Below, piece by piece: positions 1 to 9,905 of a DNA stretch of 64,000 bases. The translations under genes and the position numbers were made by a program. The notes below the pieces were generated by a model that worked only from the letters and a program-made list of their open reading frames with translations, was not told the origin of the DNA and did no database searches. This DNA is from Jaenimonas drosophilae (taxonomy: Eukaryota > Euglenozoa > Kinetoplastea > Trypanosomatida > Trypanosomatidae), in NCBI GenBank assembly GCA_030849065.1, contig JASAON010001644.1, positions 88,560 to 152,559 on the forward strand, read 5' to 3'. Every line of letters begins with the position of its first letter. The first letter of the stretch is position 1.

Positions 1-2491
1 ATTGGAATCATGTTGTGAAGGAATCTAGTAGCCTCTAATCTAGCCACTTCACTATGTTCACACAAAGAGCAAAATGAAAGTAGTTGGCAGGGTATGAGTG
101 CATAGAAAGTGCGTGGAGAAAGCATCTCAAAGCAGTACAATAAGTGCAGGTGATGACCTCAATGAGACATTCATGGACTATTGTTGGTGGCTCCATGCTG
201 TAACACCAACTCGGGGTGTGGCGCCAATATCGGCATATACAAAAAGTTGCATCATTGAAAATTCTCCGACAAACACAGCAACAACAACGACAACAACAAC
301 AACAACAGCAAAAGAATATGGATTGCCAATGACAGTGGAGTGGGCTGCCATGAGAGGGAGCGGGGCTGAGGCACACATTATTATCATCTACACAGCCACA
401 CCATAACAGCAAAAATGAGGAAAACGGTCATAAAAGGAAGATGGTGATTCGCCCCCATGTTGGTCAGCTTGGGAATTTTCTGCCGTCACATACATCTTTG
501 ACACGAGCATCGGCCATGAAGAGAATTCACGACAACGACGCAGGCGGAAATATTGTGGCATGTGTCCTTTGGGATGGAATTGATGTAGAGTGAACAAGTG
601 GGTAAGAGATACCCCCAGAAAGAGAGTAGATCGGCATGAGAAAGAATGGAATACAAAAAAAAACAGCAGAAGACACGGTGAGCAGCACTCTTTATCCATG
701 TGTCTTGTCACAATGAGAGGTTCCTTTGGAACCGTTGGCCACAGTAGACAAAATGACAAGGAGGAGCTGGTGACCCTCCACGGAGCATCACAGATTGTTA
801 GAGGAAGTCAAGTGTGAGATAAGATTGCGGCGGATGTCTGGGAGGATTTTCACGCAGAAAATATATGCTACATCGATTGGCTTTTTCAGCCACGCCACAG
901 AGCTAAAGAGGGTAGTAGCATGCCAACGACGCACAACATGTCATCCTGACCAGCACCGCACACAGACACACACATCACACATCAAGAATAGGGAAGGAAA
1001 CAATTCCAGATAGTGGTATGTTTTCCCCTCAGACAATCCTATTTGAGCTCCATCGTCGATGGAATGTTTGGTATCAAAACTTCTCCCAAGCGAGCCCCCA
1101 TTCCTTTTGCTCTGTTTCGGCAACATCTCACGAATCGAAAAACATCCACGCACCACGTCAAAACGCAGTCCCTCAGTCACATCGTCATACCACATAGGTT
1201 TTGTTCTGTTGCGACTGGATCCCGTATTCAGGGCCATGGTACACTGCGAGGGAGGTGATGGCAAAGGGGGTGAGGAGTGAAGGCATGGCGTTCGATCAGC
1301 AACAGCAAACACTGTAAATCTGAATGGCTCGCAACTGGGTGGCATAGAGATGTCTCAGGAGCTGCAAGCCCGCGTGATAGTCAACAGTTGTCGTGAGGAG
1401 TTACACGCATCTACTCACCTACTCACTCCGTACTTCATCCAACCCAGCATGCGCGTTTCCCCTCTCGCACTCGTCAAGATAAAAAAAAAAGAGAACATAA
1501 AGGTTCAGAGAGCCACCCTCTCAAGTACCGAATACGAAAGAGTGGGCCAAAATAAAGGAAGAAGAAGAAAAAACAGCATGCTCGAAAGCAATGTTGCGTG
1601 GATTTAGCTCCGCAATTGTGAATGTTTGGCGTTCACTCAACCCACAGCAACGAAGAAGACAGTCCTTTACGGGAAGTTACACTTCTGCACGACATCAGCC
1701 CACTCATCAAACTCTAGGGTACTTTGGTTGTGGTTCCGGGTGGTGGCAGCACTCCCCATCGGCTCCACCGCCTGCGTAGCACGCAATCATGGGTAAATAT
1801 CATAAAGTAGGTGATGCAGCACAGTTTTCATCCCATCATTACAAAACAAGCTGGATATCTGTCTTGTGATCGCGTACACAATCTGTCAAGGAACTACATC
1901 CAAGAATAGAACAAAGACAGTGGAGTGGGAGAGGGAGGGGAACGTCGCAAACACAAGGAAAACAGAAAATCAAACAAAAACTGTGTAACGAGACGTAAAC
2001 GTAACAATGTGAGCGAATCCTCACACCATGCACCACGGTAGCTTCAAGGGTTAAACCAAAGACAAGTATCGCTGTCTTGTCTCGAAGAAGCTGATCCGCT
2101 AACATCTCGACAGAGAGGAAGATGTGTCGATGTAGGTGGTTGTGCAGAGGGGGAAAAGGTATCACTCGATTTACTTGACGGGAAGGTGGGGGGGGAGAAC
2201 AAAGCAAAATCGTGCACGTGTCGCATAGTCTGTGGGTCACAAGGAACAGCAATGGAGCATCAGCAATCCATGCAACAACAAAATAACTAAATAAGACAGA
2301 AAAAAAACAAGCCAACACGTGTGCTATGCACCAATGCATAGCCATGTCCACCTCATGCACCCTCTCCTCCAACGCTTACTACATCCATCCGACGGTCCAT
2401 CGGACGAAACAAAAAGGAAAGGAAGAAAGCAGATGTGTTGTTTCTTGTTTTGATGCCCTCTACACAGCCATTGCAAAGATTGAATGATCCA
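1..2491. other. long gene-free stretch
   Basis: No credible coding region is visible on either strand. The longest open frame (minus, 1839-2372) is rich in Cys, His and Leu and looks like chance translation of UTR. The stretch holds a CAA-type repeat (279-309), an A10 run (1481-1490) and a purine-rich run (about 1549-1573), which are pyrimidine tracts on the transcribed minus strand. It lies downstream of the MORN gene, so it is probably that gene's 3' UTR plus the region before a gene beyond base 1. Confidence 0.6.
279..309. repeat. (CAA)n microsatellite
   Basis: About ten CAA/CGA-type trinucleotides in a row, with one CGA interruption. It is non-coding and reads as TTG repeats on the transcribed strand. 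Confidence 0.8.
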
Positions 2492-5400
2492 TTACGAGAG
2501 AGTCTTTGAAAAGTAAGCGCAGCTTGTGACCAGCTCCCCATGCATGAAGTAGGCATAGAGGAGATGGACCTGAGCCACGTCCAAGGACATGGAAACCTGA
2601 GCAACGCCACCCTCGTGTGTGGTGCCAAGGGTACTTAGACGTTTGTGCATTGAGGGATCAGGCACGCTTACGGCATCCTCCGTTCCAAGAAAGAAGTAGA
2701 GCGCGGATCCAAGGGAGGCGTTGCCAGGCATATTGGTGCCACTAACACAGGTTATGGTACTTACGCTCTTGCTGTTTATGTTGCTTGTGCTATTGCGATG
2801 TTTCGAACTGTGCCGGGAGGTAACCGAGTTCGCAGCGCAGCTAGTGGATATATTCTGCAGCGCACGTGACATGATGTGTAGAAGCACACCATCGCCACAC
2901 ATCGCATCTCTACGCCACTCACCAAAGTAGGTGAAGCCACCAACCGAACTATGATACATGCCCAAACCCCAGCGTTGTTCATCACGCCAGAAGCCACTGT
3001 ACGAGTCCCCGTTGCTGTACGTGTGCTCCATGAAGACAGAAGACGAGCTCATGGGCGTGGTCCAACCAGCTGGTGCCACCCCCTGCCGTCCATGCTGCAG
3101 AAACTCCTGCGCCAGGCGATGCAGCAGCTGCAGTCCCATTGAAAACGATTTTGTCTGGCGAGCGCGGATGACCTCGTCCACAAATCCCCAGAAACGGCAC
3201 GCGTTGTAGGGCCGTGACGCACCATCCTTGGAAGACATCAGTCTTTGTGTGAGGGGAGAAGCTAACAGACCACTAGAACGAGGTGGAGCTGAGGTACCTC
3301 TCGTTGGTAGGGACACCGCCTCCGCCTCCTGGCTAGCGGTCTGCCGGCGCGCACTAGCAAGCTTCCGCGGGAGGATATAAGTTGCCTTGGCAATGATCGC
3401 AGTTTGTTCGTCGTCGACGGCCTTGGTAGAGGGAAGTGTGTTTGTACTTCCCAGACTGAGCAACTCCAGTGGTGCTGAGCTATCCGTGCCGTTGAACTGA
3501 CCTGATTGCGTCGTTCCAGCCACAGCTGCTACGGGTGGCTGAGGAGCCGTCCCACCACGTGGCACCCACACTGCCGTATCAGCCTTCTCCGAGAGAAGAT
3601 GCTGTGCAGGTGATGGATCAACCTTGTCTGGTTGATCTGCTGTCACGGAGGTTGGGGTGAGACGCTGTTGGGAGGCGAAGGACACGGAGGTGTCGCAGTC
3701 CCCATCCCCGCCATGCTCAATCGGTGAGTGTGGAAGCCCACGACGGTAGCGACGAGAGTCCGTCACCGGGAGGTCTTGCTTCATGGCGCTAGCAGAGGGT
3801 CGAGAACGGAGTACGCTAACAGGGGTGTCAGAGATGGACGTCCTCACATAGAGGGGCGGCCGCCCAATCGAGCGGGCATCATCGGTGGTGGTTTCACGCA
3901 AGCGGAAGCTGCTGGAACCACCAAAAACGCGACTGGCGTGAGTCTTGAGGCGGAGCAATGACTCTGTATGGCGCTGGAACTCCTCGTGGAGATGGACAAA
4001 GAACTGCAGGGCAGTGTCCATCTCTTGATAGTGAAAGAGGACGCACATATTTTCAAAGTAGATAGTCCGTTGCTCTGTCTGCTCTCGGTGAAGCATGAAG
4101 AGCTTCTCTTCCTTCTGTTGGGCCCAAGCAAAGCGCAGTGGGGGAGATTGCCATTGCATTGCTACTCCAGCCAGCATCGTAGCGTAGGCAGAGAGGTCTT
4201 CGTAATTACGGTCTTGGGTGATGGTGTAGTCAAAGGCAAAGAAAATTCCACTACGCCAACGGAACTCCTCCAACGCGGTATACTGGCGCTGAAGCGCCTC
4301 CATGCGAAGAAGCTGAGTGTACCGAACATCTATCATGCTGGTACACTGTGAGAAAGACGGGACGGCGCTAGAATCTGTGCCTTGAGCTGTGCTTGCTTCC
4401 GCAGTGTTGGGTTCGAGGGCAGAGGCTGACATCAGAAGTTCGATCCAGAAGGCGGAGTTAATCTTATCATCTGCCGTAGACGCGGGACCTTTGGCCGTGT
4501 GGCGCTGCCGTGTGTTGGACCCGACCAGTGTACCTGGGGCTGGAGATGCATCGCGTTTCATTGAACGAATACGAGAGGGGGGATGAATACGGAAGAGCGC
4601 CTCGGCATTGTCAACGCTTCGAATCATTTGCGACGACCAACTTTCCTGCATACTCACACTCGGACGCCGGCTGATTGTATCACGCATTGACTGGTAACGC
4701 AGAGAAGCGTCGAGGTTGCCGTCTGTGCTGACACTATCCCCAACTTCAAAGTTGAAGAAGTCCGTGCCTGGCGACCTGCTTCGTCGTGGGGCGTTGGAGA
4801 ATCCATCTCCATCTGCCTCACCCTGAGGGGAGAGCTCTGCGTAGTCATCCATGAGGGTCGTTGTGTTGTCACGAACACGGGCTGCTCCCATTTGCGCGGC
4901 AATACGCTTTACCGGACTACGAATGCCCTCTGGGGCATAGTGAGAGTCATCCATCGCTAAGGAAAAGCTCGCCTGGGGGAAAAAGCCAAGCTGGTTGGTA
5001 CTGGCACCAGTGGCATCCTTCCAAGCGTCGTCGCGATTGGCGGCCAGGGAGGGAACCGTTGGGGAGGTAAATTCTGGCGTGTTGAAAAGATTCACCAAAC
5101 GTGGAGTGCCCTCGGATTCGATGGAGGGAGCGTGAGGACGAGCGGCAGGTGCCGCCACCACCTCATCTCGTACAGATTGAACTTCGGCATCGTTGTCACT
5201 GGGAATGTGTGTCCTGGAGGAAGCCTGCGAGGTCGAAGAGCTTTCGGAGCAGAAAATGGAAGACTGAGACATCGTCTTGCGCTTGGCAAACCGCTCTAGC
5301 TGAATGCTAGGGAGAGCTTCATCCTTGGGCTTCGTCAGGAACGAGCGTACGTTGCACGCAATCTGCAGCCACGATGCGTGAAGGTTCAGGGCAATATTGC

Positions 5401-6928
5401 GGTACTCCATTTCTCGGTCAATGAGCGTACGGCGGGCGTGGTGGCTACTCCGAGCGTGTGTTGCATCTTCGGGATGCAGAAGGTAGCTCTGAAGCAGAGG
5501 AACATCCTGGCTCGTAGCCAAGCAGCGCAGTGAGAAGCTGTATTTGGCGAGGCTGATAAATGAGGTCCAAAAGACATCCGGAAATGGCATGAAGGCGTGC
5601 AGCGGGATTGGACAGTCGTCTGCGGAGCGGTCCATTAAAAATAGAATCATTTGCACAGAGTGATGCAGATCGACGCGGTATCTTTTCGCTGGAGGGCTCA
5701 GCTCATTGCCGCCTGCCTCGTTTGAGGCAGCGGGAGGAGAGTGGAAGACAGGAAGCACAATCATATCCAACGGAAGTGAATTGCGCTTTGAGTTGTCGTT
5801 CCACTTTGACAGCCGCATGGAAAACGCAAAGTGCTCCACCAGAAAAGCCTGAATGGAAAAGCGAAGATCTGCCAGCTCCGCCGCAGCGCTCCTCGTGGCT
5901 GTGGCTTCCTGTGCTCGTTGCTCTCGTGTCTTGGCTGGTGTATCCCATGGAAGTAAACCATCTGGTGTGGAGAAGGTGGGGCTTCCGTTTGGGGAGCTGG
6001 CACTCACTCCACTTCCTTTTCGGCTGTCAGAAGGAGATGACATGTGGAGTGGGGCAAGAACCGAGGTGTAATAGCGAGATGAAGCGCAGTGACTAAGGTC
6101 TGACATGCCTGGCACTGAAATTCGTAACTGCGACACAGGGTGCCGTTCATGGCGTCGAGCAGGGGTTGTGCTTGGAGAGGCCCACAGTCGAGCGTAGATG
6201 TCGTAGTAGTCAACAATATTCTCCTCCACAATATTGGACATATACAGTCGCAAGAGGGTATTCAGCCACGACATGTACCCTGCCATATCATGGAAAGATG
6301 GTGGCGAATCCAGCGTGAGGGCACAACAACCTAGTTGATTAGCCTGGTGAAGGAACAGCGAAATGAGCTGCGTTCGCTGAACTACCTCCTCTGCATGCAG
6401 CTCAAACAAAGCAGTGTAGAAGCGCTGCAGCCCTGGTCCCTCAGCTTGGCCGTGTCGGGCATCTGTCACGATGGAGTCCACCAAGTCCAGTGGCTTCGGG
6501 ATTGAGTTTGACGCATCCACAAACAGGTCGTTCGACTCCATACTAAACTTCCCCACACTGCTCCAACTAGCACCTTCTACAGCAGTCCGACCATTCCTTC
6601 CACGCCGTGGACGCAGAGCAAAGCCATCACGCTTGAGGTTTGACAAGAGTGGTGCGCTGTCACCATCCTCCGTCGTGGAGTGTGCAGCTTGCTCCAGTGC
6701 TCGCTGAAAGAAGTGAAGATCAAGCGGATTCCGTTCGGAACTGAAGGCGTTGGGGTGACTCGATCCAATAGGAAGCACCTCCTCACTCAGGTCATCTAAG
6801 GCAACAGCAGAAGGTACTTTGCGGGCAGCTGTGCGATGTGTGGAGCAGGAGAGCGAGGCCATAGAGAGGCCATTCCGTGAGCTTGCTCGGCTATTTCCAC
6901 CGGGCATTGGGCGATGGCTCGCTGACAT
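2492..6928 (-). CDS. MORN-repeat protein, very long, otherwise unrecognised (1478 aa)
   Basis: The only recognisable domains are two MORN-type repeats near the C-terminus, around residues 1303-1350 (YSNGDSYSGFW and YFGEWRRDAMCGDG), encoded near 2880-3022. The rest is a long Ser/Thr/Pro/Arg-rich protein with likely disordered segments (about 560-830 and 1040-1230) between more helical blocks. MORN repeats often occur in membrane- or cytoskeleton-associated proteins of protists, but two repeats do not define a function. The ATG at 6928 is the first in frame. It is the last gene transcribed in the window, followed by a long gene-free stretch. The call as a real gene is firm because the frame is uninterrupted for 4.4 kb; function is unknown. 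Confidence 0.85.
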   Translation of the reverse strand: MSASHRPMPGGNSRASSRNGLSMASLSCSTHRTAARKVPSAVALDDLSEEVLPIGSSHPNAFSSERNPLDLHFFQRALEQAAHSTTEDGDSAPLLSNLKRDGFALRPRRGRNGRTAVEGASWSSVGKFSMESNDLFVDASNSIPKPLDLVDSIVTDARHGQAEGPGLQRFYTALFELHAEEVVQRTQLISLFLHQANQLGCCALTLDSPPSFHDMAGYMSWLNTLLRLYMSNIVEENIVDYYDIYARLWASPSTTPARRHERHPVSQLRISVPGMSDLSHCASSRYYTSVLAPLHMSSPSDSRKGSGVSASSPNGSPTFSTPDGLLPWDTPAKTREQRAQEATATRSAAAELADLRFSIQAFLVEHFAFSMRLSKWNDNSKRNSLPLDMIVLPVFHSPPAASNEAGGNELSPPAKRYRVDLHHSVQMILFLMDRSADDCPIPLHAFMPFPDVFWTSFISLAKYSFSLRCLATSQDVPLLQSYLLHPEDATHARSSHHARRTLIDREMEYRNIALNLHASWLQIACNVRSFLTKPKDEALPSIQLERFAKRKTMSQSSIFCSESSSTSQASSRTHIPSDNDAEVQSVRDEVVAAPAARPHAPSIESEGTPRLVNLFNTPEFTSPTVPSLAANRDDAWKDATGASTNQLGFFPQASFSLAMDDSHYAPEGIRSPVKRIAAQMGAARVRDNTTTLMDDYAELSPQGEADGDGFSNAPRRSRSPGTDFFNFEVGDSVSTDGNLDASLRYQSMRDTISRRPSVSMQESWSSQMIRSVDNAEALFRIHPPSRIRSMKRDASPAPGTLVGSNTRQRHTAKGPASTADDKINSAFWIELLMSASALEPNTAEASTAQGTDSSAVPSFSQCTSMIDVRYTQLLRMEALQRQYTALEEFRWRSGIFFAFDYTITQDRNYEDLSAYATMLAGVAMQWQSPPLRFAWAQQKEEKLFMLHREQTEQRTIYFENMCVLFHYQEMDTALQFFVHLHEEFQRHTESLLRLKTHASRVFGGSSSFRLRETTTDDARSIGRPPLYVRTSISDTPVSVLRSRPSASAMKQDLPVTDSRRYRRGLPHSPIEHGGDGDCDTSVSFASQQRLTPTSVTADQPDKVDPSPAQHLLSEKADTAVWVPRGGTAPQPPVAAVAGTTQSGQFNGTDSSAPLELLSLGSTNTLPSTKAVDDEQTAIIAKATYILPRKLASARRQTASQEAEAVSLPTRGTSAPPRSSGLLASPLTQRLMSSKDGASRPYNACRFWGFVDEVIRARQTKSFSMGLQLLHRLAQEFLQHGRQGVAPAGWTTPMSSSSVFMEHTYSNGDSYSGFWRDEQRWGLGMYHSSVGGFTYFGEWRRDAMCGDGVLLHIMSRALQNISTSCAANSVTSRHSSKHRNSTSNINSKSVSTITCVSGTNMPGNASLGSALYFFLGTEDAVSVPDPSMHKRLSTLGTTHEGGVAQVSMSLDVAQVHLLYAYFMHGELVTSCAYFSKTLS

Positions 6929-7971
6929 CGTGGCTATGATGGAGCAAGAGATGGAGGTATTTGCGCTATAAGTCGTTTTCGCAACTGTGCGGGTTTCGCT
7001 CCGCTAGATATGGGAAGATGCGCTCAAAACAAGGGTTAAATGTACACAGGGAACCTCGCGCCAGGAGAAGAGAGAGAGTGTGTGTGTGCGATGGCCCGAC
7101 CAATCACGAGCAACAGCCACTGCGCAATTGTCCTTCAAACAACAAGATAAACAAAATAAACAAAACAACCAGCAAAAATACTGAAAATCAAAGTAGTTGT
7201 TGTGGCGAGGGGAGGTTGATGACAATAGCGAAAGGAAGGCTTGGCCACTAAAAACAGAAAGTAAAAACTGTAGAAGTTACTTCAGACGGAATTTGAGGGG
7301 AGAATGTGAATCCAAGTGACTAGAGAGCGATTCCGCCCTCTAGATGCAGCTGTCCGTACTGCTTGTGGTGTTGATTGCAATACGTAGACACGCACTACGG
7401 GTATTGCAATGATGGATACCGTATACTGAATTTCTCTTCCTGTGCGTCTCCACAAATTCGCTTTTGATGTAAGGTCAACGCCCGGAGACGTCGATGAGGG
7501 AGAAAGGCTACAGCAAAAGGGGAGATATATAACAACGGAAATTGATCCGCACACAGGTGTCGTACGTTCTCAGATATTGCCACCGCCTCTTGGTGGAACA
7601 CGTACTTGTATTGTACACGCAGAAAGAAAACAAACGAAAATCACAAAATAAAAAACGTGCTTCAAGATGCGGCGAATGTGTTGTTCTTGGGGCGGTGTGG
7701 AGATACCCTTTGGGCGGACGTGTCCAACACGCCAACTCTACTGATATCCCAGGAGTATGCCGCAAAGCCTAGCCTTCAGCGTTGTTTGGTGCTGTATTAC
7801 TAGGAACCTATTTTGAGGAGTACATGGAAGAAAGGGGGGAAAGACATTTATCACAGCACCTCAAATCATAACGTGGGCCGTGTACAACGGGGCTGTACAG
7901 AAAAAGCTAAAAATGACTAGTGTAGTTGTACAGGAGTGTGGCGTGAGGTCGCACTCCATGTTGTGCATGGA
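6929..7971. other. intergenic region with GA/GT microsatellite
   Basis: No supported gene. It holds a mixed GA/GT simple repeat (about 7064-7089), pyrimidine-rich on the transcribed strand and about 140 bases before the MORN gene ATG, so it may belong to that gene's splice-acceptor region. AC/AA-rich sequence follows at 7140-7170. The part next to 7972 is presumably the 3' UTR of the coiled-coil gene. Confidence 0.5.
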
Positions 7972-9273
7972 TTAGACTGACATGCTGGAGCGCCGCTGCG
8001 TCAATGCGAGACGCTCAAAGTCTTGCTCCTCCTTTGCCAGAAGCACCCGGTGCTGTGCAAGGTTTACCTCACGATCTAACAGTTGTTGGTCCTTCTGGCA
8101 GGAAAGCGGATCCAGACGATCCTGCACCTCCATCAGGCGTTCTACGGTAGAACGCTTCTGCTGTTCAAGCCGCTGACGTGACTCACGAACAACACGAAGG
8201 CGCTCCTCTAACTCATTCTCTTCCGCCACATGATCAGCGATAGATTTGTCCGTGCTTTTCACGGTGTCACGTAGTTGCGTGAGCTGTGAACGTCCACTAA
8301 GACGAGCGTGGGCCGTTCGTACAGTGTACGGGATAGCCCTCGCTAAGCGCCGAATGCCATCTGCGTTCACCTCCTGCGCTCGTAAATTCCGACTGGCGTG
8401 GTGGTTGACATCATCTGTTGGCCGACGAACGAAGGAATCAAACAGCACAGACACAACTGGAGAAGCAAATGTAATCTCTGCTGCCGCGAAAAAAGCACGT
8501 AGTGTGTCCTTGTCAATGGCAGAACCACGTCTTTCCGCCTGTAGCCAGTGGCACATGAACTCTTCGGCCTCCATCATGCTTCCCTCACTAATGGATGGAA
8601 TGATGGCACTGGAGTTTCGGCCACTGAGGGGAGCTGCAGGAGGTGGGCGGCAATGGCTCTCTCGTACACTTCGCGCAGACGTTTCATCACGGCTGACGTC
8701 TCCCTCCCCACCACGATGACTTCCATGACGCCGACGTCGACGACGAACACTGTGTGTGCGATCGCCCTTCACTTCTGAATCTCCAGCCTGCTCTCGAAAC
8801 CGTCCTGGGCTAGTGTGAGTGGTGTCACGGGCGGCGGAGGCCATCCGTTCAGGCTGAGGCAGTGACGTGCCGGGACGAGCCTCAACAAGGCCGCCATCTC
8901 GACATAACGTGGCAGCGAGGATGGAGCGTTGTGGTGCTGGTAGGTCACGCTGCTCAGAGATATCACGGCGTGTGCAATCACGACGGTAGACGTACAATTG
9001 ATCATACATATGTAGGCTAGCGACATCTGTCAAATCAGCCCAGTCCTGCTGCTCATCATGGAAGCGCTGAAGTCTGCTCACGCGGAACGGCTCACACAAA
9101 CGAACATCACGGAGATTGCGCACCCGCTTGAACTCCTCCTCCTCACCACGGAACACCCGCTCCACCAGGTCCTGCAGAGCGCCAATGGAAGCCGGCAAGG
9201 ATGGGAGCGATAGCTCCAGGTTAAGCTTCTCGCCACGAATATCAGTGCAGGCAAAGATAACCAATGGAGCCAT
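7972..9273 (-). CDS. coiled-coil protein of unknown function (433 aa)
   Basis: Three parts are visible. Residues 1-105 look globular with alternating hydrophobic strands. Residues about 110-230 are Arg/Ser-rich and probably disordered, including an Arg run near 175-185. Residues about 330-425 form a charged heptad-like region rich in Glu, Arg, Gln and Leu, typical of a coiled coil. No catalytic motif, signal peptide or membrane segment is seen. The ATG at 9273 lies 17 bases after a clear trans-splice AG (9291-9292), which supports this start. The domain order resembles many flagellar or cytoskeletal proteins of kinetoplastids, but that is inference only. Confidence 0.85.
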   Translation of the reverse strand: MAPLVIFACTDIRGEKLNLELSLPSLPASIGALQDLVERVFRGEEEEFKRVRNLRDVRLCEPFRVSRLQRFHDEQQDWADLTDVASLHMYDQLYVYRRDCTRRDISEQRDLPAPQRSILAATLCRDGGLVEARPGTSLPQPERMASAARDTTHTSPGRFREQAGDSEVKGDRTHSVRRRRRRHGSHRGGEGDVSRDETSARSVRESHCRPPPAAPLSGRNSSAIIPSISEGSMMEAEEFMCHWLQAERRGSAIDKDTLRAFFAAAEITFASPVVSVLFDSFVRRPTDDVNHHASRNLRAQEVNADGIRRLARAIPYTVRTAHARLSGRSQLTQLRDTVKSTDKSIADHVAEENELEERLRVVRESRQRLEQQKRSTVERLMEVQDRLDPLSCQKDQQLLDREVNLAQHRVLLAKEEQDFERLALTQRRSSMSV

Positions 9274-9905
9274 GGACTACTAACTGATGCCTAAGTATTG
9301 AAGAAGAAGAACAGGCGATAGAAGCATGGGCGTTGGGAGTGTATTCTACAAGGACAGAAGAGACTAGTGGGTAGTTTGCCCAAACCACTCAGACCTTCAC
9401 GTGAACATCTAAAGCCTCGACACTTCATGACGAGAGTCAGCGATGAACCCTCAAAGAAGGGAATTGATGAAAGGAAGTAGGCCGTCCGGTCGCTCCAGCC
9501 ATGGCCATTGAGAGTCTTCCACCTCCTTTGGTCCTCCGACTCACGACGCATCTCACTCAAAGGGGTGCCTCGAACCACTTTTTTTCTTTTGATGATTTGC
9601 TTAGGGGACAAGTGGGGATGATTGGGTACACCACCAATAGTCTTACAGCCCACTGCCGTGCCGAACAACCCTACCTCATATGTGTGCAGTAAAGCCCGCT
9701 GTCGGTGTCCATGCACCACAGAAGCGGAGTAAACGGGTTGAGGATATAGACCCACCCATCAGAGCACAACCACAAATCAGATGAAGAACACAGAATCTTT
9801 GATGACAGACCTCGCAGGTTGAGATAGTCTTGTGTAGGTTGGATCGTAGAAACAAGTTCACCTTGCGAGTATCTGCAGGTAGGAAGACCATCGGGGGATA
9901 TCGCA
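9274..9905. other. intergenic region
   Basis: Beyond the acceptor described at 9291-9312 no gene is supported. A 154-codon minus frame (9291-9755) runs into the polypyrimidine tract, ends in a Phe run, and is not recognisable; it looks like the 3' UTR of the P450 reductase gene. Confidence 0.5.
9291..9312 (-). promoter_or_regulatory. putative spliced-leader acceptor of the coiled-coil gene
   Basis: On the minus strand a CTTCTTCTTC tract is followed by the first AG (bases 9292-9291). Trans-splicing here would give a 17-base 5' UTR before the ATG at 9273. Confidence 0.65.

Noticed and set aside
1839..2372. 177-codon minus frame as a gene
   Set aside because: Composition is that of translated pyrimidine-rich UTR and no motif or recognisable domain is present.
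9291..9755. 154-codon minus frame between the reductase and coiled-coil genes
   Set aside because: It overlaps the polypyrimidine splice tract and has no recognisable domain; likely UTR.
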